From Flavobacteriales bacterium (lineage in GTDB: Bacteria > Bacteroidota > Bacteroidia > Flavobacteriales_F > PHOS-HE28): DNA of 10,143 nt. The position numbers and the translations under genes were made by a program. Positions 1-8,038 of this stretch are shown one piece after another. The notes beneath the pieces were generated by a model that saw only the letters and a program-made list of their open reading frames with translations, searched no databases and was not told the origin of the DNA. The stretch is from NCBI GenBank assembly GCA_024640205.1, contig JAHEFL010000033.1, positions 1 to 10,143 on the forward strand, written 5' to 3'. Within the stretch, counting starts at the first letter, position 1; each line of letters opens with the position of its first letter.

Positions 1-882
1 GAGCCCCACCGGGGTGGGATCCCAGGGGTCACCGGTCACATAGGTCGGTTCCTGCAATGCGGTCTCAGGGAAAACGACCGCTCGTGTGGAATCCGTTATC
101 GCCAGTTCCGCCAGCACCAGCATCCGATCCAACTGTTCCAAGGCATCCACTCCTCCGAATTTCTCGAAGTAGGGGTCCACGTTCGGTTGCACCAGCACCA
201 CCTCCACCGGCTCGCCCCTTTCGCCATGGGAACGCCACATTTGAAGCGAGACGATCAATGGCACCATATGGAATAGGACCGCCCCGATCACCCATCCGGT
301 CGGTCGACGCCCAGTGACCCATTGAGAGATCGTCTTGTCGAACAGGAGATTCACCACGAGGACCCACAAGCTTCCCCCCAACACGCCTGTGTATTCGTAC
401 CACTGGACGAACTCCGGATAGGTCCCGAACACGTTGCCGATGGAGAACCAGGGCCACTGCATGTCCCAATTGTGATGCAGCCGCTCGAAGGTCAGCCAGC
501 ACACCACAAAAGCGATGTCGGCCATGCGGGATCCCAAGGCCTTCCGGGTCACACGTCGAAGCCACCATGGAATGGCCATCAGCAGCGTATTGACCACGAC
601 CGGTGCGGAAACGCTGGCAATGCGGGTGGACATAGGCTCGCTGACCATGAAGAACCACCAGGAACATCCGGCGTTCCACATCAGCACAGTGAGCAGGACG
701 TATGGCACAAAGGATCTGCGCGCCTCCTTGGTACGGAGTTCATGCAGTCGTTCGGCATGCAGCAAGGGTAACCAAGCCACGAACGCAAAAGGTGCCATGC
801 CGCCGATGGCCGGCCACGCGAGCATCCATAGGAGACCGCTGAGCGAGGACCAGAGCAGGATGCGGGAACGGGCGATGGCCAT
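1..882 (-). CDS. lnt: Apolipoprotein N-acyltransferase, N-terminal 294 residues (cut by window edge)
   Basis: Lnt is an inner-membrane enzyme that adds the third acyl chain to the N-terminal cysteine of lipoproteins, using a phospholipid as donor. The reading frame is open from the ATG at 882 to base 1 without a stop. Visible features are a hydrophobic first segment with LAWP at 21-24 and FVAWLPLL at 34-41, several further membrane segments, and WPWFSIGN at 143-150, which matches the conserved W-x-x-x-G region after the membrane segments. The nitrilase-like domain begins with VQPNV at 231-235, and VVFPETAL at 269-276 carries Glu273, the expected catalytic glutamate. The lysine and cysteine of the triad lie beyond the window. 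Family members are usually about 500-550 residues, so a little over half is present. There is no in-frame ATG, GTG or TTG between the upstream porU2 stop and this start, and no obvious Shine-Dalgarno. The gene lies 38 bases downstream of porU2 on the same strand, so co-transcription is likely. Family assignment is confident. Confidence 0.93.
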   Translation of the reverse strand, partial: MAIARSRILLWSSLSGLLWMLAWPAIGGMAPFAFVAWLPLLHAERLHELRTKEARRSFVPYVLLTVLMWNAGCSWWFFMVSEPMSTRIASVSAPVVVNTLLMAIPWWLRRVTRKALGSRMADIAFVVCWLTFERLHHNWDMQWPWFSIGNVFGTYPEFVQWYEYTGVLGGSLWVLVVNLLFDKTISQWVTGRRPTGWVIGAVLFHMVPLIVSLQMWRSHGERGEPVEVVLVQPNVDPYFEKFGGVDALEQLDRMLVLAELAITDSTRAVVFPETALQEPTYVTGDPWDPTPVGL

Positions 883-920
883 GCGCGAAAGCGACGAAAG
901 TACGCCCCGTGCGGATGACG
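883..920 (-). other. Short spacer between porU2 and lnt
   Basis: This 38-base gap separates two same-strand genes. It is GC-rich and contains a small imperfect direct repeat on the plus strand (CGAAAG at 885-890 and again at 894-899). I see no hairpin followed by a T tract and no convincing Bacteroidota promoter (TTG then TAnnTTTG). It therefore reads as an intra-operon spacer rather than a transcription boundary. Confidence 0.5.
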
Positions 921-3900
921 CTATCGCAACAGGTACATCTTACCGAAGCCTTTGTTGAAGTACTCGGAAGCACCGGTCTCGCGATACTCGATATCCTGCC
1001 CGTTCAGTTGGGCAATGACGCGGTAGAGATAAACTCCACGCGCAAGACGATCGCCGAATTCATCGGTACCATCCCAGGCGAAGTCCGTCATGTTACGACC
1101 CACGCGGAGTGGTCCCAGCTCGTGCATCTTCACCTCTCTCACCACCCTTCCCGTGACCGTCATGATCTGGATCTTCATGTAGCTGGGCGGCTGGCTTCCC
1201 GTAATGGTGAAAACAAAGCGCGTACTGGTCGTGAAGGGGTTCGGGTAATTGAGCACTTCCGTGATCGTGGGCCGGTTGATCACCTCGAAGGAGACGCGAC
1301 GGTCCTGATCGCCTGAGAAATTGTTGCTCCGGTCCCAGGCCTGCATGGACAGAACGTATTTCCCATCCGTAACGAAATTCGGACGATAGATCACCCTGGC
1401 CTTGTTATTGGGCCCGTTCGCCGGGATGAACTGCATGATCTCAACCCCAGCACCGTTACGGAAGTAGATCCGTTGCAAGGGCTGGTCCGGACCGCTAAGG
1501 AAGATCCTGAAACTGGCAGTATCAGAAGGTTGATCCAGAAGCAGCACCGTGTTCTCATCGTCCAATGTGATCTCGATCTCCGGTTTGGCCGAGACCACAT
1601 CACCGTCCAGGATATGCACGCCATCGAAGGTCACGTCGAGCAACGGGTTCTCCCGGTCCACCTCCACCTCGAAGCGTAGCTGTGCGATGTTGTTGAAATG
1701 ATACTGTTCCAGCTGATGATAAAGCCCGGTGATCGTGTCGATAGGGTTCGCCTCGATCACCAACGTATTCGGCCCGCCCAACCCATTGGTGGAAAATTGG
1801 ACCGTATCGATCTGCACCCCACCAGAGAGCAGCGGAGGCGCAACATGGTAGTGAAGAAGATGTCTCACATTATTCCTATCGATGACCCATGCCGCGATCA
1901 GCAGGCTGTCCATATCGAATTCACTGATGTTATGCACCGCGACCGATACACTGGCATCCTGACCCTGGAACAGGTCGTTCAAGGCATTGTGATAGCCCAG
2001 CGGAGGATCGATGGCGCATTCCGGGACCGGAGAGCTGAGCAACTGCCAGCGTTCCATCTGTGATGGGACCGGGGTCACGGACCCGAGGTCATGGAAATGG
2101 CCTTGAATGCGAAGCATCGGATACTGCTGTGCATCCACCGCGAGCCCCAGATCGGGGACCGAATCCTGCTCGGCTGGCAGATCGAGCAGCAGCACGCCCG
2201 GATCGCTTGGCGAGGCGTTCCAGGGGATACCGAGCACCTTGATCCGCGTACTATCTCCTGCGCCAACGGGGATGGCGTTCCAGTACAGCGCATCCCAAGA
2301 ATAGGCCGGGCCGGCATTCATGGTGGTGATGGTCCCCTGATTGAAGGCGGTCTCCACCCACACGCTCAGGTTGATGGTCGCGGTGAGCGTATCGCCCAGC
2401 ATGCTCTGGAAGGTGGAGGGGTCGCCCTTTTGCACATAGAATATGTATGGCACACTGTCCGGTATCGTGCTGAAGCTCGGAGCCCCTAAAGCCTCCATTG
2501 CGGGCATCAGTCCGGGAGCGTTGGCGGCCATCCCGGCCTTGTTCAATCGGAGCCACGTGAAGAACATCATATGATGCCCGTCCGGCACTACGTTCTCGAT
2601 CAGATCCTGCAATCCGGTCATATTCCCTGGATCGTCCGTTCTGAAGCTGAACACCAATTCCACCCTGTTCCTGCAGCCGGTCTCGTTGTTCTGGTTCCCG
2701 AAGTTGTTGTCCGGATTGAACGTGACCCCACTTGAATTCGTCCATTTCGTACCCCATGGAACGAAGGTGGTCGGGTCGATGATCGCCACATGCCAGGCGG
2801 GTGTGAGGTTACAGCCATTGTATTCCTGGGGAAATAGGTCCAATGCCCATTCCGTGTTGTTGTTGCTTACGTTGCCCTGCACCCGGGCGCGGATGTTACG
2901 CTGACCTTGGAAAAAGTCGAAATCACGTTCCGGTCGATCATAGATCACCCCGGAAAAGTCGTCCTTCTTGTATTGGTAATAATGGGCCTGGCCCCAACCG
3001 CGCTTGCCAGCGATGTACTGGAAGGAGCGCTCGTACCAGTTGTACCCCCCATTGCCCGTGCTATCAATACTGCAACGCCAAAAGAACACGGTGCTGTCCT
3101 GCATGCTGTTCAACGCATAGATCGCCTGGGGTTGCCAGGTGACCACACCGCCCGGTGCCGAGATCATCGTGGACTCCATCAGCGGGCTGTTGAACAGGTC
3201 GGTGGTGTCGATCTGGAACACATAGTTCCGATCCGGTGCGAAAGGATCACCGGTGCTCGCTTTCAAAGCCGGCGTGGGCTCCGGAAGAATGGCGTAGTCG
3301 TATGGATAAGCTGGAACCAGATCCCCCGAGGTGATGAACAGGGTGGTATTGGCGACGTTGTTCGTCAGGTCCTCCATTTCAGGTACCTGGTCCGGATCGA
3401 GGTCGACACGGACCTGTAGCTGATTCACGCCCTGCCCTCCGCTGAAGCCCTGTGTCGGCACTTGGAATATCGCGGTATCCCGCAGGAGAACGTTGCTCAA
3501 TGTGGTGAGGTATTCCGTTACGGACGGCTCCATACCCGGGTTCGTCCGCTCCAGCACCACGTTGAACTGCTTGTTCACAGCCTTCCCAATGTTCGTGACC
3601 ACGGTCTTTACGAGGAAGGTGTCCGCATCGGCGCTCACCGGGTCCGGCGCGAAATAGAGGTCCTCGTAGGTCACACTGTAATCTGGTTCGGGCGGGGAAT
3701 TGAGTACGATCATCGGGTCGCCTTCCAGCGTGAACGTATGTGCGTTGTTCAGCGCGATCAAATTGCCGGTATTCACGAGCTGTTCATAGATGGCATGCTG
3801 CATGTGCCGACCTATCGGTCCGCCGTAGTTCACCTGGCCCATGCTCGCGTAGAACTTGGTAGTGTACGGTGCTAGGTACTGGGCGACCCCGATGTCCACA

Positions 3901-6077
3901 GTAGCCAGAAAAGCGATCGGACCCTTGTTGGGCATCAACACCCATTTCTCGCTATTGCTGAACGTTCCATTCAAATGGATGTTCCCCACATAACAGGAGT
4001 TCGCTATGACCATCGGATGCTTGCCGTTCCATTCGTAGTTGGCGGGGTCATCGATGTTGATGTCGAACCCACTGGAAAAGGCATGGGCGAAAAAATTCAT
4101 GAGCGTGACGCCTTCGTCCTCAATGAAATGTCGGACCGAATCCGCGGAAGCCTGCTGGAAGATCTCCGAGCTCGTCTTCACGAAGTTCACCACATTGCCG
4201 CCGAAGCAGGTATCGCGAACAGCATTTGCCATCTGCTCCATATAAGCGCCGAAAAGTTGATTCTCATTGTCGTTGAAGCCACCCCTGAAATGCAGGATGT
4301 TCTTCATCCAGGCACCACGCGGTTGCGCTTCCAATGCCTGCACTTTGGAGAGGTAATCGTACACTTCCTGCTCCTCAGTTGCGCTCAGTCTTCCAACAGG
4401 GATCTCCATTTTTCGCGGATCACCCTGTAATCCAATGGTGAACGACGGGTCACTGCTAGGATAGCCATAGGTCGGAACGAGGCATCGCGCATAGGTGCCT
4501 TGTGTCGCAGGTCTGATCCCTGGTAGCGAAAAGCTGATATGAGGGGTCTGAACGCTTTTTCCGACTAGAAAAAGACCCTGCGGTTCGGTATTCCATTCAT
4601 TCAAGAGGAATTTGCAGAAGCGCCTGATAGCGAAGGCATGTTTGGGAATGCCGCCACCGAACTGATCATACAACTCCTCCACGTCCGCTACCACCGTGTT
4701 CATTTGGTTGTACGGATTGCTTTGCCGATACGCACCATATTGCTGCGCCGCATTCATCAAGGTGGAATGTGTGACCACCAGCAGCGCCGAATCAGCATCC
4801 ATCGCTCCGAAATCCGTAAAGTATCCATCGCCGTTCACCGGCATCATGGTCGTGACGTTCGACGCCACGAGCGTATTCAAGATCCTGACCTCGGTCTCAC
4901 TGCTAGAAAGATCCGGCGGAACGATAACCCGCCAATCCCCGAGCAAGAGGGTCGGCTCGATACGCCGGACCGAATCCGCATTCATCACGTAGACCACGGG
5001 GGTCCCGGAAAAAGCATAAAAATCCATACGTGATGGACCTGGTGGTGACGCATTGGGCAGCCACAAACGCATCAAACTCGCACTCTGCATCATCAGATCG
5101 CGTGGATATCGGATCTTGAGGAGGGACATCACCTGTTCATCATAATAATCCGGCACATACGCACCGATCTGGCTCTCGTCGAACAGGTCCTTAAGCACCG
5201 TGAATTTCACAGGAGTACTCGTACCAAGTGACGCGTTCGGAACCGCGAATTGTGTCCGGATGACCTTGGTACCGCGAAAAACCGTGTCAGATACCAGCAC
5301 GTTCCCCGGATCGAACGAGACCTGCAAGTGGTGATCGTCAGCGAAATTCCCACCCGGATTGTTCTGAGCCGCAGTGACCGCGGACACCAGAGCATCGGGA
5401 GCACCTGCGCCATTATATAAGCGTGGAGTTCCTATGGCCCACACCTGGGATGGTGCAGGATCGTTGGTCGTTGCCTTGATCGGAACGGACCAGAACCAGC
5501 CCTCCGATTCCACCATGGCACCACTGGACGCACCCGTGTTCGGGTCTCGATATCCTTGGTAATACTTGTTATTGTATTGATCCACCATTTCACCCCACGC
5601 CCATGGGATCGGCGTGTAGTCATCCCATGCCATATCCGAGTATGGCGCTATTCGTTCCTTTTGAGCGTCCTGATCCCAAGTGATATAGTAGTTGATGGTA
5701 TCATTATAGAGGCTGTAATAGGGATTGGCCTGGTCCAGTGGTGAAGGATACATCAAGGCATCCAACCACCCTGTGTTCCTCTCCGCGAAGAACTCGATGA
5801 AATCCCCTGTGTTCAATACGCCATCTTCCCCACCCTGAATGAACAGGGGAATCTGCTTCTCCCGTCCAAAGACCATGATATCACCCGGGTCGACCGTACC
5901 TATCGGGAAGCCGGCATTCGCCAAGGCAACGGAATCAATGCGGTGAAGCTTGTCCTCGAATACCTGGAACCGCCAGTACTGGCGCGAGTGGTCGATCCAT
6001 TCGTTGCCATACGGGGTCTGGGCCCCGGCAAGGGCCACCATTATCCATAGCAGCGATGTGAGTAGTATTCTTATCAT
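921..6077 (-). CDS. porU2: Secreted C25-family (gingipain-like) peptidase, putative type IX secretion sortase PorU2
   Basis: The protein has 1718 residues. A signal peptide covers about 1-19, with likely cleavage after AGA and before Gln20. A beta-rich N-terminal region to about 425 is followed by a peptidase C25 domain at about 430-795. The likely catalytic pair is His665 (FFAHAF) and Cys695 (ANSCYVG), and the domain closes with LEGDPMIVLN at 784-793. A CARDB-like domain spans about 800-915. A long region at 920-1480 is hard to assign; part of it (about 1060-1180) vaguely resembles an ILEI-type domain. An Ig-like domain at 1480-1600 precedes a C-terminal FlgD/T9SS-like domain from YPNPF at 1611 to GVYLYRV at 1681-1687. 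In the Bacteroidota PorU is the C25 sortase that cleaves C-terminal signals of T9SS cargo and attaches the cargo to the surface. The size and the PorV-like partner fit the paralogue named PorU2. The actual substrate is unknown. The ATG overlaps the porV2 stop as ATGA, which supports both the start and translational coupling. Confidence 0.85.
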   Translation of the reverse strand: MIRILLTSLLWIMVALAGAQTPYGNEWIDHSRQYWRFQVFEDKLHRIDSVALANAGFPIGTVDPGDIMVFGREKQIPLFIQGGEDGVLNTGDFIEFFAERNTGWLDALMYPSPLDQANPYYSLYNDTINYYITWDQDAQKERIAPYSDMAWDDYTPIPWAWGEMVDQYNNKYYQGYRDPNTGASSGAMVESEGWFWSVPIKATTNDPAPSQVWAIGTPRLYNGAGAPDALVSAVTAAQNNPGGNFADDHHLQVSFDPGNVLVSDTVFRGTKVIRTQFAVPNASLGTSTPVKFTVLKDLFDESQIGAYVPDYYDEQVMSLLKIRYPRDLMMQSASLMRLWLPNASPPGPSRMDFYAFSGTPVVYVMNADSVRRIEPTLLLGDWRVIVPPDLSSSETEVRILNTLVASNVTTMMPVNGDGYFTDFGAMDADSALLVVTHSTLMNAAQQYGAYRQSNPYNQMNTVVADVEELYDQFGGGIPKHAFAIRRFCKFLLNEWNTEPQGLFLVGKSVQTPHISFSLPGIRPATQGTYARCLVPTYGYPSSDPSFTIGLQGDPRKMEIPVGRLSATEEQEVYDYLSKVQALEAQPRGAWMKNILHFRGGFNDNENQLFGAYMEQMANAVRDTCFGGNVVNFVKTSSEIFQQASADSVRHFIEDEGVTLMNFFAHAFSSGFDINIDDPANYEWNGKHPMVIANSCYVGNIHLNGTFSNSEKWVLMPNKGPIAFLATVDIGVAQYLAPYTTKFYASMGQVNYGGPIGRHMQHAIYEQLVNTGNLIALNNAHTFTLEGDPMIVLNSPPEPDYSVTYEDLYFAPDPVSADADTFLVKTVVTNIGKAVNKQFNVVLERTNPGMEPSVTEYLTTLSNVLLRDTAIFQVPTQGFSGGQGVNQLQVRVDLDPDQVPEMEDLTNNVANTTLFITSGDLVPAYPYDYAILPEPTPALKASTGDPFAPDRNYVFQIDTTDLFNSPLMESTMISAPGGVVTWQPQAIYALNSMQDSTVFFWRCSIDSTGNGGYNWYERSFQYIAGKRGWGQAHYYQYKKDDFSGVIYDRPERDFDFFQGQRNIRARVQGNVSNNNTEWALDLFPQEYNGCNLTPAWHVAIIDPTTFVPWGTKWTNSSGVTFNPDNNFGNQNNETGCRNRVELVFSFRTDDPGNMTGLQDLIENVVPDGHHMMFFTWLRLNKAGMAANAPGLMPAMEALGAPSFSTIPDSVPYIFYVQKGDPSTFQSMLGDTLTATINLSVWVETAFNQGTITTMNAGPAYSWDALYWNAIPVGAGDSTRIKVLGIPWNASPSDPGVLLLDLPAEQDSVPDLGLAVDAQQYPMLRIQGHFHDLGSVTPVPSQMERWQLLSSPVPECAIDPPLGYHNALNDLFQGQDASVSVAVHNISEFDMDSLLIAAWVIDRNNVRHLLHYHVAPPLLSGGVQIDTVQFSTNGLGGPNTLVIEANPIDTITGLYHQLEQYHFNNIAQLRFEVEVDRENPLLDVTFDGVHILDGDVVSAKPEIEITLDDENTVLLLDQPSDTASFRIFLSGPDQPLQRIYFRNGAGVEIMQFIPANGPNNKARVIYRPNFVTDGKYVLSMQAWDRSNNFSGDQDRRVSFEVINRPTITEVLNYPNPFTTSTRFVFTITGSQPPSYMKIQIMTVTGRVVREVKMHELGPLRVGRNMTDFAWDGTDEFGDRLARGVYLYRVIAQLNGQDIEYRETGASEYFNKGFGKMYLLR

Positions 6078-7177
6078 GAACCGGTCCGTTTGAACAGGTC
6101 GAATCGCAGGGAGAATACATTGGAATACAAGGCCACGCTGTTGTCTCCGATATCGGTGAGTGCGTAATCCAGGGCCACGCTCTTGATCTTCAATCCCAGG
6201 CCGATGTTCGGTTGCATGGTCAGCTGCTGGTCATCGGTGAGGTCCGTGACGTATTGGAAGTTACTCATGCCGGCACGGACGTAGACGATGCCAGCATAAC
6301 CCAGTTCAATTCCGATCCGGGGGTCCGCGCTCCAGGTATTCGTTTTGATCAAGGTGTTCCGGCGACCATCAAAGGTGTTCTCCAGATCCACTGCCGCCAG
6401 CAGGTCGAATTTCTCCCCGAACGAGAATTGGCGTGCCGCCCCGAGCACCAACCTGGGAACGGTGACCTCCACACTGTTCTCCGGGATCTCGTTGTTGGTC
6501 TGCTGGAAAACATCCACGGTCCGCTGATCCAGGGTATAGCTCCATGCGTTGAAGGTGCCTGTAACGTCGCGTGCCACGGCAGAAAAGCGCCAACGGTCCT
6601 TGTCGTATTGGGCCCCGGCATCCAGGCCGAAGCCCCAAGCCTGTCCGAACTCACCCACGCGCCGGTAGATCACCTTTGCATTACCCCCGACGCGAAGTCC
6701 GGGGACGCTCAATTTTCTGGCGTAAGTGACGATGAACGCGTGGTCCGCTGAACTGAACGAGGTGATGCGATCATAATCTATGTTCCCGGAGGGATCGATC
6801 AGGTCGATGGTATTGGGGATGTTATCGATACCAAATCGGATAAAGGTGAAGCCGATGGTACTCATCGAATCGATGGGCTTGGCGATCCCGACGTGATCGT
6901 ATTTCGCGATACCAGCGAAGTACTCGCTGTGCATCAGACCTACCTGGAGGTCACCTTTCACACCCAGAATGCCTGCCGGGTTCCAATAACCAGCGGTCAC
7001 ATCGTTGACCGCACTGATGTACGCATTACCCATACCCAAAGCTCTTGCACCGACACCAATGGCCAGGAACTCATTGCTGTACTTGGGAGCGTCCTGCGCT
7101 ACAAGCACGTTCAACATTCCCCCGAGGGCCATAGCCGTAGCTCCGCCGCATACCCCGATCGTCCATTTGGTCATCAT
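6074..7177 (-). CDS. porV2: Outer-membrane beta-barrel protein of the PorV/PorQ family, putative PorV2
   Basis: This 367-residue protein has a signal peptide at about 1-27, with hydrophobic TAMALGGMLNVLVA and likely cleavage before QDAPK. Next comes the characteristic PorV/UPF0164 opening: KYSNEFLAIG at about 32-41, GARALGMGNA at 43-52 and GYWNPAG at 63-69. The remainder alternates polar and hydrophobic residues as expected for a FadL-like barrel, and it ends shortly after the aromatic strand SLRFDLF. PorV shuttles T9SS cargo from the translocon to the PorU sortase at the cell surface. The adjacent PorU2-like gene suggests that this is the paralogous partner PorV2. Two ATG codons stand in tandem at 7177 and 7174 and either could initiate. 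No strong Shine-Dalgarno is present, only a purine-rich AAGAAGCGG just upstream. It is the first gene of the minus-strand unit porV2-porU2-lnt. PorQ or another family member is the main alternative name. Confidence 0.85.
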   Translation of the reverse strand: MMTKWTIGVCGGATAMALGGMLNVLVAQDAPKYSNEFLAIGVGARALGMGNAYISAVNDVTAGYWNPAGILGVKGDLQVGLMHSEYFAGIAKYDHVGIAKPIDSMSTIGFTFIRFGIDNIPNTIDLIDPSGNIDYDRITSFSSADHAFIVTYARKLSVPGLRVGGNAKVIYRRVGEFGQAWGFGLDAGAQYDKDRWRFSAVARDVTGTFNAWSYTLDQRTVDVFQQTNNEIPENSVEVTVPRLVLGAARQFSFGEKFDLLAAVDLENTFDGRRNTLIKTNTWSADPRIGIELGYAGIVYVRAGMSNFQYVTDLTDDQQLTMQPNIGLGLKIKSVALDYALTDIGDNSVALYSNVFSLRFDLFKRTGS

Positions 7178-7288
7178 CCGCTTCTTATTGACGCAGCTAT
7201 TAACTCCCGGTGGCCCGGATCATTGCCTCGAAATTAGCCAACTTCGCCTGCCCGCCGACCGATCTTACCGAACGGGGCGGCAGCGATC
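7178..7288. promoter_or_regulatory. Divergent intergenic region expected to hold the porV2 and pssA promoters
   Basis: These 111 bases separate two genes read away from each other, so promoters for both units should lie here or just inside the genes. On the minus strand TAATTTCG (7236 down to 7229) matches the Bacteroidota -7 element TAnnTTTG at all but one fixed position and lies about 50 bases before the porV2 start. I find no TTG at the proper distance upstream of it. On the plus strand I find no convincing pair of elements. A CCCGG-TGG-CCCGG direct repeat sits at 7206-7218. The region's role is inferred from gene orientation; the specific element is weak. Confidence 0.45.
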
Positions 7289-8038
7289 ATGGCCCGCCTC
7301 CCACGAATACCCGACCTGCTCACCACTGCGAACCTATGCTGTGGCATGGGCTCCATCCTGTTGGCCTCCCAAGGACAGCTAACGATCGCGTGTTGGCTTG
7401 TGTTCATTGGAGCGGCATTCGATGTGCTGGACGGACTGGTTGCCCGGGCACTGGGAGGCGGCAGTGCCCTGGGCGCGCAACTCGACAGTCTGGCGGACAT
7501 GGTGACGTTCGGGGTGGCACCGGGCATCCTCGTTCATCAATTGCTCACACGTTCCTTCGCATGGTACTGGTCCAGCGGCGCCTTGGATCCCATGTTCATT
7601 GCCACCGGCACCGCCCTTCTCATACCGATCGCTTCCGCATGGCGCCTGGCCAAATTCAATATTGACACGCGTCAATCGAGCTCCTTCCTTGGTCTCCCTA
7701 CGCCAGCGAATGCCCTATTCTGGGCCGGGCTGTGCGTGGCCCTCACCGAACTGGCGGAAAGTGACAACCGTGTTGGCTGGGTGGCCGGGGTTCTCCTATG
7801 GCAGCCCTGGATCCTGGTAGGCACTACACTGGTCCTATCCCTGCTCATGCTGACTGAGTTGCCCCTACCCTCCCTCAAGTTCAAGCACTTCCATTGGAAG
7901 GGTAACGAGGTGATCTACTGCCTACTGGTAATTGGAGCCTGCTTATTCGTTCTTTATGGTATGCTCGCTGTTCCGATGATCCTACTTTTGTACCTGTTCA
8001 GCCCACTTTGGGGCAGGCTATTTCCCAAGACCCTATGA
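7289..8038 (+). CDS. pssA: CDP-diacylglycerol--serine O-phosphatidyltransferase (phosphatidylserine synthase)
   Basis: This integral membrane enzyme condenses CDP-diacylglycerol with L-serine to give phosphatidylserine and CMP, the step before phosphatidylethanolamine. The 249-residue protein has the complete CDP-alcohol phosphatidyltransferase motif D-x2-D-G-x2-A-R-x8-G-x3-D-x3-D: Asp45, Asp48, Gly49, Ala52, Arg53, Gly62, Asp66 and Asp70. The opening IPDLLTTANLCCG and the later RLAKFN and FLGLPTPANA segments are typical of the PssA subfamily, which separates it from PgsA. Several hydrophobic segments follow, including a strongly hydrophobic C-terminus. The length is normal. The ATG at 7289 lies just before the conserved start of the family, and there is no strong Shine-Dalgarno. 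The stop overlaps the purS start as ATGA, so the two genes are probably translated as a pair. Its divergent neighbour is porV2. Confidence 0.95.
   Translation: MARLPRIPDLLTTANLCCGMGSILLASQGQLTIACWLVFIGAAFDVLDGLVARALGGGSALGAQLDSLADMVTFGVAPGILVHQLLTRSFAWYWSSGALDPMFIATGTALLIPIASAWRLAKFNIDTRQSSSFLGLPTPANALFWAGLCVALTELAESDNRVGWVAGVLLWQPWILVGTTLVLSLLMLTELPLPSLKFKHFHWKGNEVIYCLLVIGACLFVLYGMLAVPMILLLYLFSPLWGRLFPKTL

Noticed and set aside
65..679. A 204-codon minus-strand open frame inside lnt
   Set aside because: It is an out-of-frame shadow of the Lnt frame, rich in Arg, Gly and His, with no signal or domain. The Lnt frame explains the DNA with clear motifs.
1698..2489. Several plus-strand open frames of 60-130 codons opposite porU2
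   Set aside because: They have Arg/His/Ile-rich composition typical of antisense shadows in a GC-rich gene, no recognisable motif, and lie fully within a well-supported coding region.
7188..7236. TTGACG near 7188 and ATTAGCCA near 7233 as a plus-strand promoter for pssA
   Set aside because: No correctly spaced second element matching either the sigma-70 or the Bacteroidota consensus is present.
8008..8034. Longer PurS start at TTG 8008
   Set aside because: The nine extra residues do not fit the PurS family start and overlap pssA by 31 bases. The ATG at 8035 with the ATGA overlap is a better start.
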